NCBI GenBank assembly: GCA_041319085.1
Contig: CP101033.1
Span: forward strand, 1,762,501-1,826,500
Direction of reading: 5' to 3'
Source: Aeromonas veronii
GTDB taxonomy: Bacteria > Pseudomonadota > Gammaproteobacteria > Enterobacterales > Aeromonadaceae
DNA: 64,000 bases
The notes beneath the pieces are model-generated. The model had not been told where the DNA came from, did not search any database, and worked only from the letters and a program-made list of their open reading frames with translations. Each line of letters starts with the position of its first letter. Position 1 is the stretch's first letter. Made by a program: the position numbers and the translations under genes. Below are positions 1-10,262 of this stretch, piece by piece.

Positions 1-175
1 CGGCCAGCTGGAGCAGACCAAACGGCCCCACCCGGTTGGGGCCATAGCGATCCTGCCACAGGGCCAGCAGGCGGCGCTCGATGAAGCTCATGAAGGCACC
101 AGCCCCCACGATCCCCACCAGCACGATCAGTGCCTTGCCCACCTCCAGCAACAGATCGATCAGCGACTCGCTCAT
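1..175 (-). CDS. nuoH: NADH-quinone oxidoreductase subunit H (partial, N-terminal 58 codons)
   Basis: This is the start of the NuoH membrane subunit of Complex I, which sits at the junction of the hydrophilic arm and the membrane arm near the quinone site. Only the first 58 residues are in the window; the gene runs off the left edge. The visible part has one hydrophobic helix (about residues 8-30) followed by the conserved segment [20 protein letters not shown], typical of NuoH. Its ATG overlaps the nuoG stop codon (ATGA at 172-175), which points to translational coupling in the nuo operon. Identification rests on this motif and on gene order. Confidence 0.93.
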   Translation of the reverse strand, partial: MSESLIDLLLEVGKALIVLVGIVGAGAFMSFIERRLLALWQDRYGPNRVGPFGLLQLA

Positions 176-2910
176 GCGATCACCTCCTGCAGGTTAGTGA
201 TTGAGGCTTGTTGCAGCGCAGTCGGCAGGCCGTTCACCCCAAGGGGGAGCCCCACCAGACCGGCGCTCAGCTGTGCACTAAGACGCAGACGCAACTGCCA
301 GTGGCTACCGCCCCAGGAGAAGGAGACCTGATTACCGGCATGCAGGGCCAGACGCTGCGCATCAAGGGGATTGAGCACCAGCTCGGGTTCGTTCATTCGG
401 GCCTGAATGACCGGGCTACGAGCAGACAGCTCCTCGCCGCCAAACAGCTGGGCATAATTGACCACTTGCAGCGCATCCTCTGCCTTGAAGGGGGCGGGGA
501 TGGTGGCGAACCAGCCAAGGGTATCCTCTGCAACTTCCAGCAGACGGCGACCCGGCTCGCCTGCACGCAGATGACCACCGACTTCATCCTGGAACTTGTT
601 CCAGGCGGAGGGAGAGTTCCAGCCCGGCGCCCAGGCGAACGGTACTTGCGGCATGTTCTGGCGGGCACCGGCATACCCTTCCATGGAGAAGTTGAAGGGG
701 GAGTCGGGATCCTGCGCCACCCGTGGCTCGCTGACGTTCTGATCCGCCAGCATGGAGGTGCGGCCGCTGTAGCGGTGCGGCTCACGGGCCAGCCGCATGC
801 CACGGATCCGCAAGCCTGCGTTGGGCGCTGCTTCCAGCATGGTGGCCAGCAGCGGCTGGCTGCTGGCGCAAGCGTGGCTGATCTGATCGAAGTTCTGCCA
901 GCGCAGCGGCTTGCGTTCGAGCGCCCCTTGCAGCGCTGCCAGCCAGCGCCACCCTTCACGCACCTGAATATCGGCGTTGTAGAAGGCGGGCGCATAGACC
1001 TGGAAGAAGCGCTGGGCGCGCCCTTCCATGTTCACCAGCGTGCCATCGGCCTCGGCAAAACTGGCCGCTGGCAGCACCAAGTCAGCCCTGTTGGCGGTCG
1101 GGGTCGCCTGATGGTCGATGACCAGCAGGTGCTGCAGCCGTGCCAGCGCAGCATCCACCCGGTTGCGCGGCGCGCGGCGGTAGAGATCGTTCTCCAGGGT
1201 GACCAGCGCCAACCCCTCTTCGGCCTCGATACGCGCAAGGGCGGCTTCAAGCGGCTTGTCTGACAAGGTTTGAGCGCCCAGCATGGCCAGGCCGAGCGAG
1301 TTGGCCTCCTGGCCAACCAGCGCGATGCTGGCTTCCAGTCCTCGGCCTTTCAGGGCGCGGGCAATGTTGCTGGCCGCCTCAAGCAGCGCCACATCGCGGG
1401 CACTGGAGCCTGCAATGATGAGCGGCTTCTTGGCGTTGCCGAGCAGCTCGGCCCAGCGAGTCGCTTGTGCCTGCTGCTCGGGGCAGAGGTCGGTCACGGC
1501 TGGTGCACTCGGGTCGAGCAGGTTGGCGATGGCAAAGCCAATGCGCGCCTGATCGGCATAGGGGGCGTGCAGCTTGTCGGCCGCCACATCGTCCAGACGG
1601 GTGGTGTCGAGGCTGGTGATGAGCAGCGGGTAGCGCTCGTTCTGACCCAGAGTCTGAACGGCGGCGACTTGCCACAGATCCACCTTCATCTTGCGGGCCA
1701 GCTCGCGGGCCTTGCCCTTAACGGCTTGGCGCAGCGCCAACGCGATACGGGCTGCGCTCATGGTGACATCCTCGCCGAGCAGCAGAATGGCGTCGGCCTC
1801 CTCCATGTCCCGCAGGCTCGGGGTTGGCACGCCGCCCTGTTGCAGGATCTGCAGCATCTTCAGCTGACAGGCCCACTCGGCCTGCTCGACGCCTGCGTAG
1901 AAGTTGGCTTCACCCACCAGCTCGCGCAGGGCAAAGTTGCTCTCCAGCGAGGCGCGGGGCGATCCGATGCCGATGAGGTCGCTGGCGGTGCGCAGGGCAT
2001 CGGCGGCTCGGTTGAGGGCGCCATCGACCGTGATGGTCAGCTGGTCGTTGCCATCTTTGAGCAGCGGTTGGCGCGGACGGTCGGCCAGATTGACGTAGCC
2101 ATAGCCAAAGCGGCCACGGTCACAGAGGAAGTAGTGGTTGAGGCTGCCGTGGAAGCGGTTTTCGATGCGGCGCAGCTCGCCATAACGCTCGCCCGGACTG
2201 ATGTTGCAGCCCACGGAGCATTGCTGGCAGATGCTGGGGGCAAACTGCATGTCCCACTTGCGGTTGTAACGTTCGGAGTGGGTCTTGTCGGTGAAGACGC
2301 CGGTGGGGCAGACCTCCACCAGGTTGCCGGAAAATTCACTCTCCAGGGTGCCATCCTCGACCCGCCCGAAATACACGTTGTCGTGGGCACCATAGACCCC
2401 GAGATCCTCGCCACCGGCATAATCCTTGTAGTAACGGACGCAGCGGTAGCAGGCGATGCAGCGGTTCATCTCGTGACTGATGAAGGGGCCCAGCTCCTGA
2501 TTCTGGTGGGTGCGTTTGGTGAAACGGTAGCGACGGCTGTTGTGGCCGGTCATCACCGTCATGTCCTGCAGGTGGCAGGCGCCGCCCTCTTCGCACACCG
2601 GGCAGTCGTGGGGGTGGTTGGTCATCAGCCACTCCACCACGCTCTTGCGAAATTCTTTAGCCTCTTCATCCTCGATGGCGATGTAGCTGCCATCGGTGGC
2701 CGGGGTCATGCAGGACATGACCAGACGGCCGCGCTTGTCATCGGCATTCTGATACTGTTTGACCGCACACTGGCGGCAGGCGCCAACGCTACCCAGCGCC
2801 GGATGCCAGCAGAAATAGGGGACGTCCAGACCCAGCGACAGACAGGCTTGCAGCAGGTTATCTGCTCCGTCTACCTCGTACTCTTTGCCGTCTACATAAA
2901 TGGTTGCCAT
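172..2910 (-). CDS. nuoG: NADH-quinone oxidoreductase subunit G
   Basis: NuoG is the large iron-sulfur subunit of the peripheral arm of Complex I and relays electrons from NADH toward quinone. The 912-residue length matches the enteric protein (about 908). The N-terminal 2Fe-2S ferredoxin domain shows [16 protein letters not shown] near residues 33-48. Further cysteine clusters follow in [13 protein letters not shown], in [10 protein letters not shown] with a later EVCPTG, and in ICQQCSVGC, the last matching the N7 4Fe-4S site found in some bacterial NuoG proteins. The rest is a molybdopterin-oxidoreductase-like domain without catalytic function in Complex I. It lies 41 bp after nuoF and overlaps nuoH by 4 bp. 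Confidence 0.97.
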   Translation of the reverse strand: MATIYVDGKEYEVDGADNLLQACLSLGLDVPYFCWHPALGSVGACRQCAVKQYQNADDKRGRLVMSCMTPATDGSYIAIEDEEAKEFRKSVVEWLMTNHPHDCPVCEEGGACHLQDMTVMTGHNSRRYRFTKRTHQNQELGPFISHEMNRCIACYRCVRYYKDYAGGEDLGVYGAHDNVYFGRVEDGTLESEFSGNLVEVCPTGVFTDKTHSERYNRKWDMQFAPSICQQCSVGCNISPGERYGELRRIENRFHGSLNHYFLCDRGRFGYGYVNLADRPRQPLLKDGNDQLTITVDGALNRAADALRTASDLIGIGSPRASLESNFALRELVGEANFYAGVEQAEWACQLKMLQILQQGGVPTPSLRDMEEADAILLLGEDVTMSAARIALALRQAVKGKARELARKMKVDLWQVAAVQTLGQNERYPLLITSLDTTRLDDVAADKLHAPYADQARIGFAIANLLDPSAPAVTDLCPEQQAQATRWAELLGNAKKPLIIAGSSARDVALLEAASNIARALKGRGLEASIALVGQEANSLGLAMLGAQTLSDKPLEAALARIEAEEGLALVTLENDLYRRAPRNRVDAALARLQHLLVIDHQATPTANRADLVLPAASFAEADGTLVNMEGRAQRFFQVYAPAFYNADIQVREGWRWLAALQGALERKPLRWQNFDQISHACASSQPLLATMLEAAPNAGLRIRGMRLAREPHRYSGRTSMLADQNVSEPRVAQDPDSPFNFSMEGYAGARQNMPQVPFAWAPGWNSPSAWNKFQDEVGGHLRAGEPGRRLLEVAEDTLGWFATIPAPFKAEDALQVVNYAQLFGGEELSARSPVIQARMNEPELVLNPLDAQRLALHAGNQVSFSWGGSHWQLRLRLSAQLSAGLVGLPLGVNGLPTALQQASITNLQEVIA

Positions 2911-2951
2911 ACAACTTCCCTGAAACCTGTTTTGTGAAATCTGTGGTGTCG

Positions 2952-4337
2952 TTACCAGCGCTCGCCCAGCAGATTGGGCTGGATCCCTTTGACCGGCTTG
3001 CGGTTATCACCGCTGCCTTTGATCCCGGCCTCGAATTCGGAGCGGAAATATTTGATGGCGCTGGCCAGCGGCTCGACGGCGCCCGGTGCGTGGGCGCAGA
3101 AGGTCTTGCCCGGGCCAAGAAAACCGCAGAGTTGTTCCAGAGTCGCCAGATCGCCGGATTGCCCTTCGCCACGCTCCAGTGCCCGCAGCAGCTTGACGCT
3201 CCAGGGCAGGCCATCGCGACAGGGCGTGCACCAGCCACACGACTCGCGTGCGAAGAACTCCTCCATGTTGCGCAGCAGACTCACCATGCTGATGGAGTCA
3301 TCCACCGCCATGGCGAGGCCGGTCCCCATCCGGGTGCCGACCTTGCCGATACCGGCGGTATACATCTGGGCATCGAGGTGCTCCGGCAGCAGGAAGCCGG
3401 TGCCTGCGCCGCCCGGTTGCCAGGCTTTCAGGCGATAGCCGCTCTTCATCCCACCAGCGTAGTTTTCAAACAGCTCGCGGGCGGTGATGCCAAACGGCAG
3501 CTCCCAGACGCCCGGGTTGTTCACCTTGCCGGAGAAGCCCATCAGCTTGGTGCCGTGATCTTCCGAGCCCGGCAGCGCCAGCCCGTGATACCAGGCGACC
3601 CCGTTGCCGATGATGGCGGGGACGTTGCAGAGGGTCTCGACGTTGTTGACGCAGGTGGGTTTGCCCCAGACGCCGGAGACGGCGGGGAAGGGGGGTTTGG
3701 CACGCGGGTTGGCGCGGCGCCCTTCCAGCGAGTTGATAAGGGCCGTCTCTTCGCCACAGATGTAGCGACCGGCGCCGGTGTGGACGAACAGCTCGAAGTC
3801 AAAGCCCGAGCCCAGAATGTTCTTGCCCAGTAGACCGGCGGCCTTGGCCTCTTCCACCGCCCGGCGCAGGTGGATGGCAGCATCCACATACTCGCCGCGC
3901 AGGAAGATGTAGCCGCGATAGGCCTTGAGCGCCCGGGCACTGATGATCATCCCCTCGATCAGCAGGTGGGGCAGTTGCTCCATCAGCAGGCGATCTTTCC
4001 AGGTGTTGGGCTCCATCTCGTCGGCGTTGCAGAGCAGGTAACGGATGTTCATGCTCTCGTCTTTGGGCATCAGCCCCCACTTCACGCCAGTGGGGAAGCC
4101 CGCGCCGCCGCGCCCCTTGAGACCGGCATCCTTGACGGTGCTGACAATCTCGTCCGGGCTCATCTGGCCGAGCGCCTTGCGGGCTGCTTCATAGCCCTGC
4201 TTGGCCTGATACTCCTCCAGCCACACCGGCTGGCCGTCATCACGCAGCCGCCAGGTGAGCGGGTGGGTCTCGGCCGTACGCGGGGTGCGATTGGCGGTGC
4301 CAAGAGAGGCGAGGATCTTGTTCTGCGGCAGGCTCAT
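2952..4337 (-). CDS. nuoF: NADH-quinone oxidoreductase subunit F
   Basis: NuoF is the NADH dehydrogenase flavoprotein: it binds NADH and FMN and carries the N3 4Fe-4S cluster. The glycine-rich NADH/FMN loop [10 protein letters not shown] is at about residues 75-84. The 4Fe-4S ligands are C367, C370 and C373 in ESCGWCTPC, plus C414 in [10 protein letters not shown]. The 461-residue length is slightly above the usual 440-450. Its start overlaps the nuoE stop (ATGA, 4334-4337), so the two are probably coupled. No key residue is missing. Confidence 0.97.
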   Translation of the reverse strand: MSLPQNKILASLGTANRTPRTAETHPLTWRLRDDGQPVWLEEYQAKQGYEAARKALGQMSPDEIVSTVKDAGLKGRGGAGFPTGVKWGLMPKDESMNIRYLLCNADEMEPNTWKDRLLMEQLPHLLIEGMIISARALKAYRGYIFLRGEYVDAAIHLRRAVEEAKAAGLLGKNILGSGFDFELFVHTGAGRYICGEETALINSLEGRRANPRAKPPFPAVSGVWGKPTCVNNVETLCNVPAIIGNGVAWYHGLALPGSEDHGTKLMGFSGKVNNPGVWELPFGITARELFENYAGGMKSGYRLKAWQPGGAGTGFLLPEHLDAQMYTAGIGKVGTRMGTGLAMAVDDSISMVSLLRNMEEFFARESCGWCTPCRDGLPWSVKLLRALERGEGQSGDLATLEQLCGFLGPGKTFCAHAPGAVEPLASAIKYFRSEFEAGIKGSGDNRKPVKGIQPNLLGERW

Positions 4338-4876
4338 GGGTAAGCCTCCAGAGTTTTCAGCAAGGTCACCGGATCGAGGCCGCCATAGGTGTCGTCATCG
4401 ATCATGATGGCAGGCCCCTTGTCGCAGTTGCCAAGGCAGCAGACCGGCAGCAGGGTGAAGCGGCCATCCGGGGTGGTTTGACCGGGGCCGAGGTTCATCA
4501 CCTCCTTGAGACCGGCCATCAGATCTTCATGACCATTGATGTAGCAGACCATGCTGTCGCAGACGCGGATGATGTGGCGCCCGACCGGCTGGCGGAAGAT
4601 CTGGCTATAGAAGGTGGCGACCCCCTCCACATCGCTGGCGGGAATGCCGAGCTCGGCCGCGATGGCGTGAATGGCGCCGTCGGGGACCCAGCCTCTGGCC
4701 TGCTGCACGATCTTGAGCGCTTCGATGCTGGCGGCGCGGGGATCTTCGTAGTGGTGTTTCTCGTGTTCGATGGCATCGCGTTCAGCCTGGCTCAGAGCGA
4801 AGTCGCCCTGTTTGCTGCTGCATGCCCCTTGCCCCTGTGGGGTCTGATTATTGTGACACTGACATTGCTGGCTCAT
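4334..4876 (-). CDS. nuoE: NADH-quinone oxidoreductase subunit E
   Basis: NuoE is the 24-kDa-type subunit carrying the N1a 2Fe-2S cluster next to NuoF. The thioredoxin-like domain shows the expected ligands C106 and C111 (RVCDSMVC) and C147 and C151 (CCLGNC). At 180 residues it is about 14 longer than E. coli NuoE. The extra part is an N-terminal tail with three further cysteines (C5, C7, C19) in a Gln/Asn/Gly-rich context before the conserved segment [16 protein letters not shown]. The tail is in frame from the only sensible ATG, so I keep it, although its role is unknown. The gene overlaps nuoF by 4 bp and follows an 80-bp gap after nuoCD. Confidence 0.96.
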   Translation of the reverse strand: MSQQCQCHNNQTPQGQGACSSKQGDFALSQAERDAIEHEKHHYEDPRAASIEALKIVQQARGWVPDGAIHAIAAELGIPASDVEGVATFYSQIFRQPVGRHIIRVCDSMVCYINGHEDLMAGLKEVMNLGPGQTTPDGRFTLLPVCCLGNCDKGPAIMIDDDTYGGLDPVTLLKTLEAYP

Positions 4877-4928
4877 GACTTGACCTTTGGTGGCTTGTCC
4901 TTTTACTGCTCGTCCGGTGATCCGAATT

Positions 4929-4944
4929 CCCGGCCATGGCCGGG
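4929..4944. repeat. 16-bp perfect palindrome between nuoCD and nuoE
   Basis: CCCGGCCATGGCCGGG is self-complementary and lies in the 80-bp nuoCD-nuoE gap. In RNA it would form an 8-bp G+C-rich hairpin without a T tract, so it looks like an intercistronic processing or stability hairpin and not a terminator. That role is an inference. Confidence 0.5.
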
Positions 4945-4956
4945 AGGCGGGATCAC

Positions 4957-6762
4957 TTAACGGTCCACATCCGACATAACGAAATCGATACTGCCCAGAT
5001 AGACGATGAGATCCGACACCATGCTGCCCTTGATCACCGAGGGGATCTGCTGCAGGTGAGCAAAGCTCGGGGTGCGGATCCGGGTCCGGTAGCTCATGGT
5101 GGAGCCGTCACTGGTCAGGTAGTAACTGTTGATCCCCTTGGTCGCCTCAATCATCTGGAACGACTCGGCTGCGGGCATCACCGGGCCCCACGACACTTGC
5201 AGGAAGTGGTTGATCAGGGTCTCGATGTGCTGCAGGGTGCGCTCTTTGGGCGGCGGCGTGGTGAGGGGGTGATCCGCCTTGAACGGCCCCTCCGGCATGT
5301 TCTTCATGCACTGCTCGATGATCGACATGCTCTGGCGGATCTCCTCGATCCGCACGGTGGCTCTGTCGTAGGCATCGCCATTGCTGCCGACCGGCACCTC
5401 AAAGTCGAACTGGTCATAGCCGGAATAGGGGCGCCACTTGCGCACGTCGAAGTTGAGGCCGGTGGCGCGCAATCCGGCCCCCGTGGTACCCCAGGACAAC
5501 GCCTGCTCGGTGGTGTAGGCAGAGACGCCTATGGTGCGACCGCGCAGTATGCTGTTGCGCATCGCCGCTTTTTCGTAATCCATCAGCCGTTTGGGCAGCC
5601 AGCTCAGCAGGTTGTCCTGCACCAGTCGTTGCCATCCCTTCGGCAAGTCGTGGGCGACACCGCCGATACGGAACCAGGCCGGGTGCATGCGGGCACCGGT
5701 GATCGCTTCGATGATGGTGTATATCTTCTGCCGGTCGGTGAAGGTGAAGAAGACCGGGGTCATGGCCCCCACGTCCTGGATATAGGTCCCGAGGAACAAG
5801 AGGTGGCTCTGGATGCGGAACAGCTCCGCCATCATCACCCGGATCATGTCGACCCGCTGCGGCACCTTGATGCCGGCCAGCTTCTCGACCGCCAGCACAT
5901 AGGGGAGGTTGTTCATCACCCCGCCCAGATACTCGACCCGGTCGGTATAGGGGATGTAGCTGTGCCAGGACTGGCGCTCGCCCATCTTCTCGGCACCGCG
6001 ATGGTGATAGCCGATGTCGGGCACGCAGTTGCGGATCTCCTCGCCATCGAGCTGCAACACCAAGCGGAAGGCGCCGTGGGCAGAGGGGTGGTTGGGGCCG
6101 AGGTTCAAGAACATGTAGTCCTCATTCTCGTTGCCGCGGGCCAGGCCCCACTCTTCCGGTTTGAACAGCAGGTTCTCCTGCTCCATGTCCTGTTTGGCGG
6201 CATCGAGCATGAAGGGATCGAATTCGGTGGCCCGCGCCGGGTAATCCTTGCGCAGCGGGTGACCCTGCCAACTCTTGGGCATCATGATGCGAGTCAGGTG
6301 AGGGTGGCCATCGAAGGTGATGCCCAGCAGATCCCACACTTCCCGCTCGTACCAGTTGGCATTGGGGAAGTGGTTGGTGATGGTGGGCAGATGCAGGTCA
6401 CTCTCGGCCAGCGCCACTTTCAACATCACATCGGCGTTACGGTCGATGGAGATGAGGTGATAGAAGACGGTGAAATCGCTCTGGGGCAGACCGTCGCGAT
6501 GGCTGCGCAGCCGCTCGTCGGTGGCGCTGAGATCAAACAGCATCACAAACGGGGAGGGCACCTTGCGCAAGAAGCCCATCACATCCTGCAGCAGTTCGCG
6601 GGGAAGCCAGACTACCGGCACGCCGGTGCGCGTGGTCTGCACGGTGAAGTGCTCGGCCCCGAAGTGAGAAAACAGTTCGCCAATGACTTTGGCATCCTTG
6701 TGGTCGCTGGGCTGCCACTGGGCCATGGCGTAATTGCTGGGAAAATCACGAGTCAGTTTCAT
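4957..6762 (-). CDS. nuoC: NADH-quinone oxidoreductase subunit C/D fusion
   Basis: This is a fusion of the 30-kDa (NuoC) and 49-kDa (NuoD) subunits, as in enteric bacteria. It forms part of the connecting fragment that carries the quinone-binding pocket. Residues 1 to about 190 are NuoC-like, ending in the conserved [15 protein letters not shown] region. From about residue 205 the NuoD part begins, with [20 protein letters not shown] and later [23 protein letters not shown] and [10 protein letters not shown]. The 601-residue length equals the E. coli protein. It starts 2 bp after the nuoB stop, within the same operon. Confidence 0.97.
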   Translation of the reverse strand: MKLTRDFPSNYAMAQWQPSDHKDAKVIGELFSHFGAEHFTVQTTRTGVPVVWLPRELLQDVMGFLRKVPSPFVMLFDLSATDERLRSHRDGLPQSDFTVFYHLISIDRNADVMLKVALAESDLHLPTITNHFPNANWYEREVWDLLGITFDGHPHLTRIMMPKSWQGHPLRKDYPARATEFDPFMLDAAKQDMEQENLLFKPEEWGLARGNENEDYMFLNLGPNHPSAHGAFRLVLQLDGEEIRNCVPDIGYHHRGAEKMGERQSWHSYIPYTDRVEYLGGVMNNLPYVLAVEKLAGIKVPQRVDMIRVMMAELFRIQSHLLFLGTYIQDVGAMTPVFFTFTDRQKIYTIIEAITGARMHPAWFRIGGVAHDLPKGWQRLVQDNLLSWLPKRLMDYEKAAMRNSILRGRTIGVSAYTTEQALSWGTTGAGLRATGLNFDVRKWRPYSGYDQFDFEVPVGSNGDAYDRATVRIEEIRQSMSIIEQCMKNMPEGPFKADHPLTTPPPKERTLQHIETLINHFLQVSWGPVMPAAESFQMIEATKGINSYYLTSDGSTMSYRTRIRTPSFAHLQQIPSVIKGSMVSDLIVYLGSIDFVMSDVDR

Positions 6763-6764
6763 GG

Positions 6765-7439
6765 TCAGATCTCATCCGGCGTGCGCAGGTTGGTCACATT
6801 GATCCGTTCGCCGCGCTTGCGCTCTTTTTCGGCCTGCATCTGGGGACGGTAGATCCCCTGATCGCCCACTACCCAGGAGAGGGGGCGGCGCTCTTTGCCG
6901 ATGGAGTCCTGCAGCAGCATCAGGGCTTGCAAAAAGGCTTCGGGACGGGGCGGGCAACCCGGAATGTAGACGTCGACCGGCAGGAACTTGTCTACCCCCT
7001 GCACCACTGAATAGATGTCATACATGCCGCCGGAGTTGGCACAGGCCCCCATGGAGATCACCCACTTGGGTTCGAGCAGCTGTTCATACAGGCGCTGGAT
7101 GACTGGCGCCATCTTGATGAAGGGGGTCCCTGCAATCACCATGAAGTCGGCCTGACGGGGCGAAGCGCGGATAACTTCGGCGCCGAAGCGGGCCACATCG
7201 TGGGGGGAGGTGAAGGCGGTACACATCTCCACGTAGCAGCAGGAGATGCCGAAGTTGTAAGGCCAGAGGGAGTTTTTGCGGCCCCAGTTGACTGTGTCTT
7301 GCAGCACCTCCTCGAGACGGCCCATCATGATGCCGCGCGTCGCTTCTTGCGCCAGTGGGTCATCGACGGTCTGGCGCTGCTCCTGGGGGTAGCGCTCAAC
7401 GGGTGCATCCGGGTCAATCCGGGTCAGGGTGTACTTCAT
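6765..7439 (-). CDS. nuoB: NADH-quinone oxidoreductase subunit B
   Basis: NuoB carries the N2 4Fe-4S cluster, the last carrier before quinone. The ligands are visible: the tandem cysteines in [10 protein letters not shown], the cysteine in [13 protein letters not shown], and the one in [12 protein letters not shown]. At 224 residues it matches the enteric length of about 220. It is 29 bp downstream of nuoA and 2 bp upstream of nuoCD. The sequence shows no anomaly. Confidence 0.97.
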   Translation of the reverse strand: MKYTLTRIDPDAPVERYPQEQRQTVDDPLAQEATRGIMMGRLEEVLQDTVNWGRKNSLWPYNFGISCCYVEMCTAFTSPHDVARFGAEVIRASPRQADFMVIAGTPFIKMAPVIQRLYEQLLEPKWVISMGACANSGGMYDIYSVVQGVDKFLPVDVYIPGCPPRPEAFLQALMLLQDSIGKERRPLSWVVGDQGIYRPQMQAEKERKRGERINVTNLRTPDEI

Positions 7440-7468
7440 GGTGCAACCTCAAGGAAAGGGTCTGTGGT

Positions 7469-7873
7469 TCAATCACTGTTTTTGTTGTTCAGCTGCGGTT
7501 TGCGCGGTGACCAGTCCAGTGCGCCGATGCGCCAGAGGTAGATCAGGCCGATAAGCAGCAGTCCGATGAAAATGGTGGCTTCAATAAAGCCGACCCAGCC
7601 GCTCTCCCGCACGGAGACAGACCAGGCGAACAGGTAAAGGGCCTCGACGTCGAAGATGACGAAGAACATAGCGACCAGATAGAACTTGGCGGAAAAACGC
7701 AGGCGGGCACTGCCGACCGAGTCGACACCAGATTCAAATGGCTTGTTCTTGGTGCGGCCGTAGGCACGACCTCCCAACAGGGCGGCCAAACCTATCATCA
7801 CCAGACAGATGGTGATGGCACCGATGACATAAATGGCAAAAGCCCAATGTTGAGCAGAAATATCAGCAAACAT
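7469..7873 (-). CDS. nuoA: NADH-quinone oxidoreductase subunit A
   Basis: NuoA is a small three-helix membrane subunit of Complex I. Hydrophobic stretches lie at about residues 10-32, 64-84 and 94-117. The loop with [24 protein letters not shown] between helices 1 and 2 is the family signature. At 134 residues it is slightly below E. coli NuoA (147). It is the first gene of the operon and is preceded by an A+T-rich promoter region. Confidence 0.95.
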   Translation of the reverse strand: MFADISAQHWAFAIYVIGAITICLVMIGLAALLGGRAYGRTKNKPFESGVDSVGSARLRFSAKFYLVAMFFVIFDVEALYLFAWSVSVRESGWVGFIEATIFIGLLLIGLIYLWRIGALDWSPRKPQLNNKNSD

Positions 7874-7965
7874 AGAGGTTTTTCCTAACCAAATTAATCA
7901 AGTGACTTAACAATAATGTTACGCATTATGACACTTTCGTACTGATTTACATGTCATTTTTACGG

Positions 7966-8006
7966 GTTAATTATTAATCGGTTAACTGGTAATTAAATTT
8001 TGTTAA
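7966..8006. promoter_or_regulatory. Candidate ArcA-binding sites upstream of nuoA
   Basis: This A+T-rich stretch contains GGTAATTAAATTTTG (7988-8002), which agrees at 12 of 15 positions with the ArcA consensus GTTAATTAAATGTTA. It also has three GTTAA half-sites, at 7966, 7981 and 8002. In E. coli, ArcA represses nuo under anaerobiosis, so conserved control is plausible. The surrounding gap (7874-8252) otherwise holds only the stator-gene terminator and no supportable gene. Confidence 0.5.
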
Positions 8007-8194
8007 GAAGCGCACTTTTTTGTTGGTTATGGCGGGCGGGAAAGAGTTGGAAAGTGCAGCAAGCTGCTTCGCGCCCTCACCTGAAAGGGGTAAATATCGC
8101 GTGTGAAGCCGGGTCTTGTCGGCATCGCGGACCGGGAGCCTGGGTGGGCGAAGAGTGTGATGGCGGGTGAGATAGGGGCTATGACAAGGGTGAT

Positions 8195-8219
8195 AAAAAG
8201 AGAGGCTCGCAAGCCTCTC
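8195..8219 (-). terminator. Rho-independent terminator after the stator genes
   Basis: Read on the minus strand, GAGAGGCT and AGCCTCTC form an 8-bp stem with a TGCG loop, followed by five T. It lies 34 bp past the MotB-type stop codon. Confidence 0.85.
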
Positions 8220-8252
8220 CTGTCGTGACGATCCGGTTATAGGAATGAGTGG

Positions 8253-9128
8253 TCAGGGTTTGAGCAGTTGCAGCGACTCTTCTGCTGCCTTGCCTTGAGA
8301 GAGGGTGATATCGACCCGGCGGTTCGCCTGGCGATGTTCAGCCGTGTCATTGGCAAAGCGGGGTTGGGTATCGGCAACCCCCTGAGCGATGACCCGTCTG
8401 GCATCCAGATGGGGGTTGGTCAGCATGGTCTGCACGATGGAAGAAGCCCGCAGTACAGAGAGCTCCCAGTTGTTGCGATAGAGCTCCACCGGCGCCTGGG
8501 AATCATCGGTATGGCCGGTGACCACCACCTGCCCCGGAATGTTGGCCAGAATGCCGGAAATCTTGTTGACCAGCGGGATGAACTGGGGTTGCAAGAATGC
8601 CGAGTCAGCGGGAAATAGCGCCTTCTCGCCGATGCGGATCACCAACTGACTGCCAAGCTGCTCGACCTCCAGATCCTTGGATTCGATCTGGGCCTTGAGC
8701 TGCTGTTCCAGTTGCTGCTTGGTCACCTGTACCCACTCCTGCTCCTTTGTCTTGTGGGGCCAGGATTCGGTGGCGCTCGGTTTTTCCGAGGCACCTATGG
8801 TCTCGTTGAAGGGGTCCGATGCCGCCAAGGGGGCATCTTTCTCCAGCACCGTCTCTTCTTTCGGGCTGCTCGGCGTAGTTTTCGATTCCGGTTCAAGAAT
8901 CCCTGTGCCCCCCTGCATCAAGGGTGAGCCGGCAGGCGGGGAGATGAGGCCGATTTTACCCAGCGACTCGATAAAGCCCTGGATAAGCACCCGGGTTTCG
9001 GACTGCTTTGCCATGGCAAAGGAGTAGAGCACCACAAACAGGGCGAACAGCAGGGTCATGAAGTCGGCATAGGAGACTAGCCAGCGTTCGTGGTTCTCCG
9101 GTGCTTCAGCCTTTTTCTTTTTGGCCAC
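8253..9128 (-). CDS. Flagellar motor stator protein, MotB/PomB family
   Basis: This is the B subunit of a flagellar stator: one transmembrane helix carrying the ion-binding aspartate, and a periplasmic OmpA-like peptidoglycan-binding domain. The helix follows ERWLVSYADFMTLLFALFVV, in which the conserved Asp of YADFMT is present. The C-terminal half has VVVTGHTDDSQAPVELYRNN and NRRVDI, OmpA/MotB features. The frame stays open to 9185, but I prefer GTG at 9128: GGAGGT lies just upstream and the protein then begins AKKKKAEAPENHERW, giving 291 residues and a 23-bp overlap with the A subunit. Polar Aeromonas motors use sodium-driven PomAB and PomA2B2 pairs; I cannot say which this is. Confidence 0.88.
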   Translation of the reverse strand: MAKKKKAEAPENHERWLVSYADFMTLLFALFVVLYSFAMAKQSETRVLIQGFIESLGKIGLISPPAGSPLMQGGTGILEPESKTTPSSPKEETVLEKDAPLAASDPFNETIGASEKPSATESWPHKTKEQEWVQVTKQQLEQQLKAQIESKDLEVEQLGSQLVIRIGEKALFPADSAFLQPQFIPLVNKISGILANIPGQVVVTGHTDDSQAPVELYRNNWELSVLRASSIVQTMLTNPHLDARRVIAQGVADTQPRFANDTAEHRQANRRVDITLSQGKAAEESLQLLKP

Positions 9129-9864
9129 CGTGACCTCCCAGATAAGGTTCGAGGGTAACTTGCAGGCGCGCCTGCGACTCACCATCCACGATGCAGAGAA
9201 TGCCGGTCAGGGTCATCTCCTTGTAGTGGCGGATCTGGTGGGCAAACCCCTTGTAGCGGTTGCCGAACGGCAAGAAGATCAGGTTGGCGGCGGATACCCC
9301 GTAGATGGTGGCGATAAAGGCCACCGCGATGGCGCCACCCAGCTTGTCCGGGGCATCCAGCAGACCCATGGCGTGGATCAGGCCAAATACCGCGCCGACG
9401 ATCCCCATGGTCGGGCAGTAGCCGCCCATGGCTTCATAGAATTTGACCGTCTGTTCGAGATCTTCCTGTTCAAATTCGATCTCATTCTCCAGCACCTCGT
9501 GGATTTTGGCCTTCTCGTAACCATCGACCATCATCTGCACCCCTTTCTTCAGGAAGGGATCCTTAATCTCCTCGATCATCCCTTCCAGCGCCAGCATACC
9601 GCTGCGGCGGGCGTTGCCTGCCAGGGTTTCCAGCAACTGGGCTTGTTCCAGCATGTCGAGTTTGAGGGGAGATAGCAGCCATTTGAAACGCTTCATGGTG
9701 CTGCCGACGACGGAGAAGGGGAACTGGGTCAGCGCAGCACCTATGGTGCCGCCGATCACGATGAGGAATGCGGGCAGATCGAGCAGTGCACTGGGGTGCC
9801 CCCCCTCGATCATGTTGCCGCCAAGGATGGCGATCAACGCCAGTAGCAAGCCAATTAAGCTCAT
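9106..9864 (-). CDS. Flagellar motor stator protein, MotA/PomA/MotC family
   Basis: This is the A subunit of the stator, a four-helix inner-membrane protein whose cytoplasmic loop pushes on FliG. The 252-residue length fits the short PomA/MotC type and not the roughly 295-residue enteric MotA. The N-terminus (SLIGLLLALIAILGGNMIEGG) and the helix 3-4 region (GGYCPTMGIVGAVFGLIHAM and AVAFIATIYGVSAANLIFLP) are characteristic. AGGGA is 9 bp before the ATG. It overlaps the B gene, which ensures coupled synthesis. No other flagellar gene is nearby. Confidence 0.9.
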   Translation of the reverse strand: MSLIGLLLALIAILGGNMIEGGHPSALLDLPAFLIVIGGTIGAALTQFPFSVVGSTMKRFKWLLSPLKLDMLEQAQLLETLAGNARRSGMLALEGMIEEIKDPFLKKGVQMMVDGYEKAKIHEVLENEIEFEQEDLEQTVKFYEAMGGYCPTMGIVGAVFGLIHAMGLLDAPDKLGGAIAVAFIATIYGVSAANLIFLPFGNRYKGFAHQIRHYKEMTLTGILCIVDGESQARLQVTLEPYLGGHGGQKEKG

Positions 9865-10262
9865 TTTTTACACGTCCCTGCATGTTGTTAATGGCTAGTG
9901 TAACCATTTAAGTATCAGTTTTTCAAAATGATATCCAATCTATGAGCAATTAATGGGCGCTCTGTAACGGATGCAAGGGGAGGGGGATCCCCCTCATTGG
10001 ATCACCCGGTAATCACCCTGTAGAGTGGTGGCTGGGAGGCATTTTGCAGGACTGCTCGTTCAGCGGATCAAGATATGTAGGGGGCGCGAGTGTGAGAACA
10101 GAAAGGAAAAAATCCCTGATGTTTCCAGCAGGTTTTTGCAAGGTGAGAGTGCCACAGAGGAGTGGCATCTTTTGGCTGCCATCTGGCGGATACAACGACC
10201 TGGATGAAATGAGATCTCATCCAAGTCAATCCGTGATCACACGATGGTTGCAACAGAGCGGG
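9865..10262. other. Intergenic region with palindrome and terminator-like hairpin
   Basis: No gene is supportable in these 398 bp. They hold the promoter region of the stator genes, a 16-bp perfect palindrome GAGGGGGATCCCCCTC at 9980-9995, and a plus-strand hairpin TGCCAC/GTGGCA (10150-10167) followed by TCTTTT. The last looks like a weak terminator although no plus-strand gene precedes it. Confidence 0.5.

Noticed and set aside
1270..2937. Long plus-strand open frame (555 codons) opposite nuoG
   Set aside because: It is antisense to an unmistakable nuoG, with no family-like text. High G+C content keeps such shadow frames open.
4936..6852. 638-codon plus-strand frame opposite nuoCD
   Set aside because: It is the antisense of nuoCD, rich in His, Gly and Val as expected from reversed codons, and has no ribosome site or domain.
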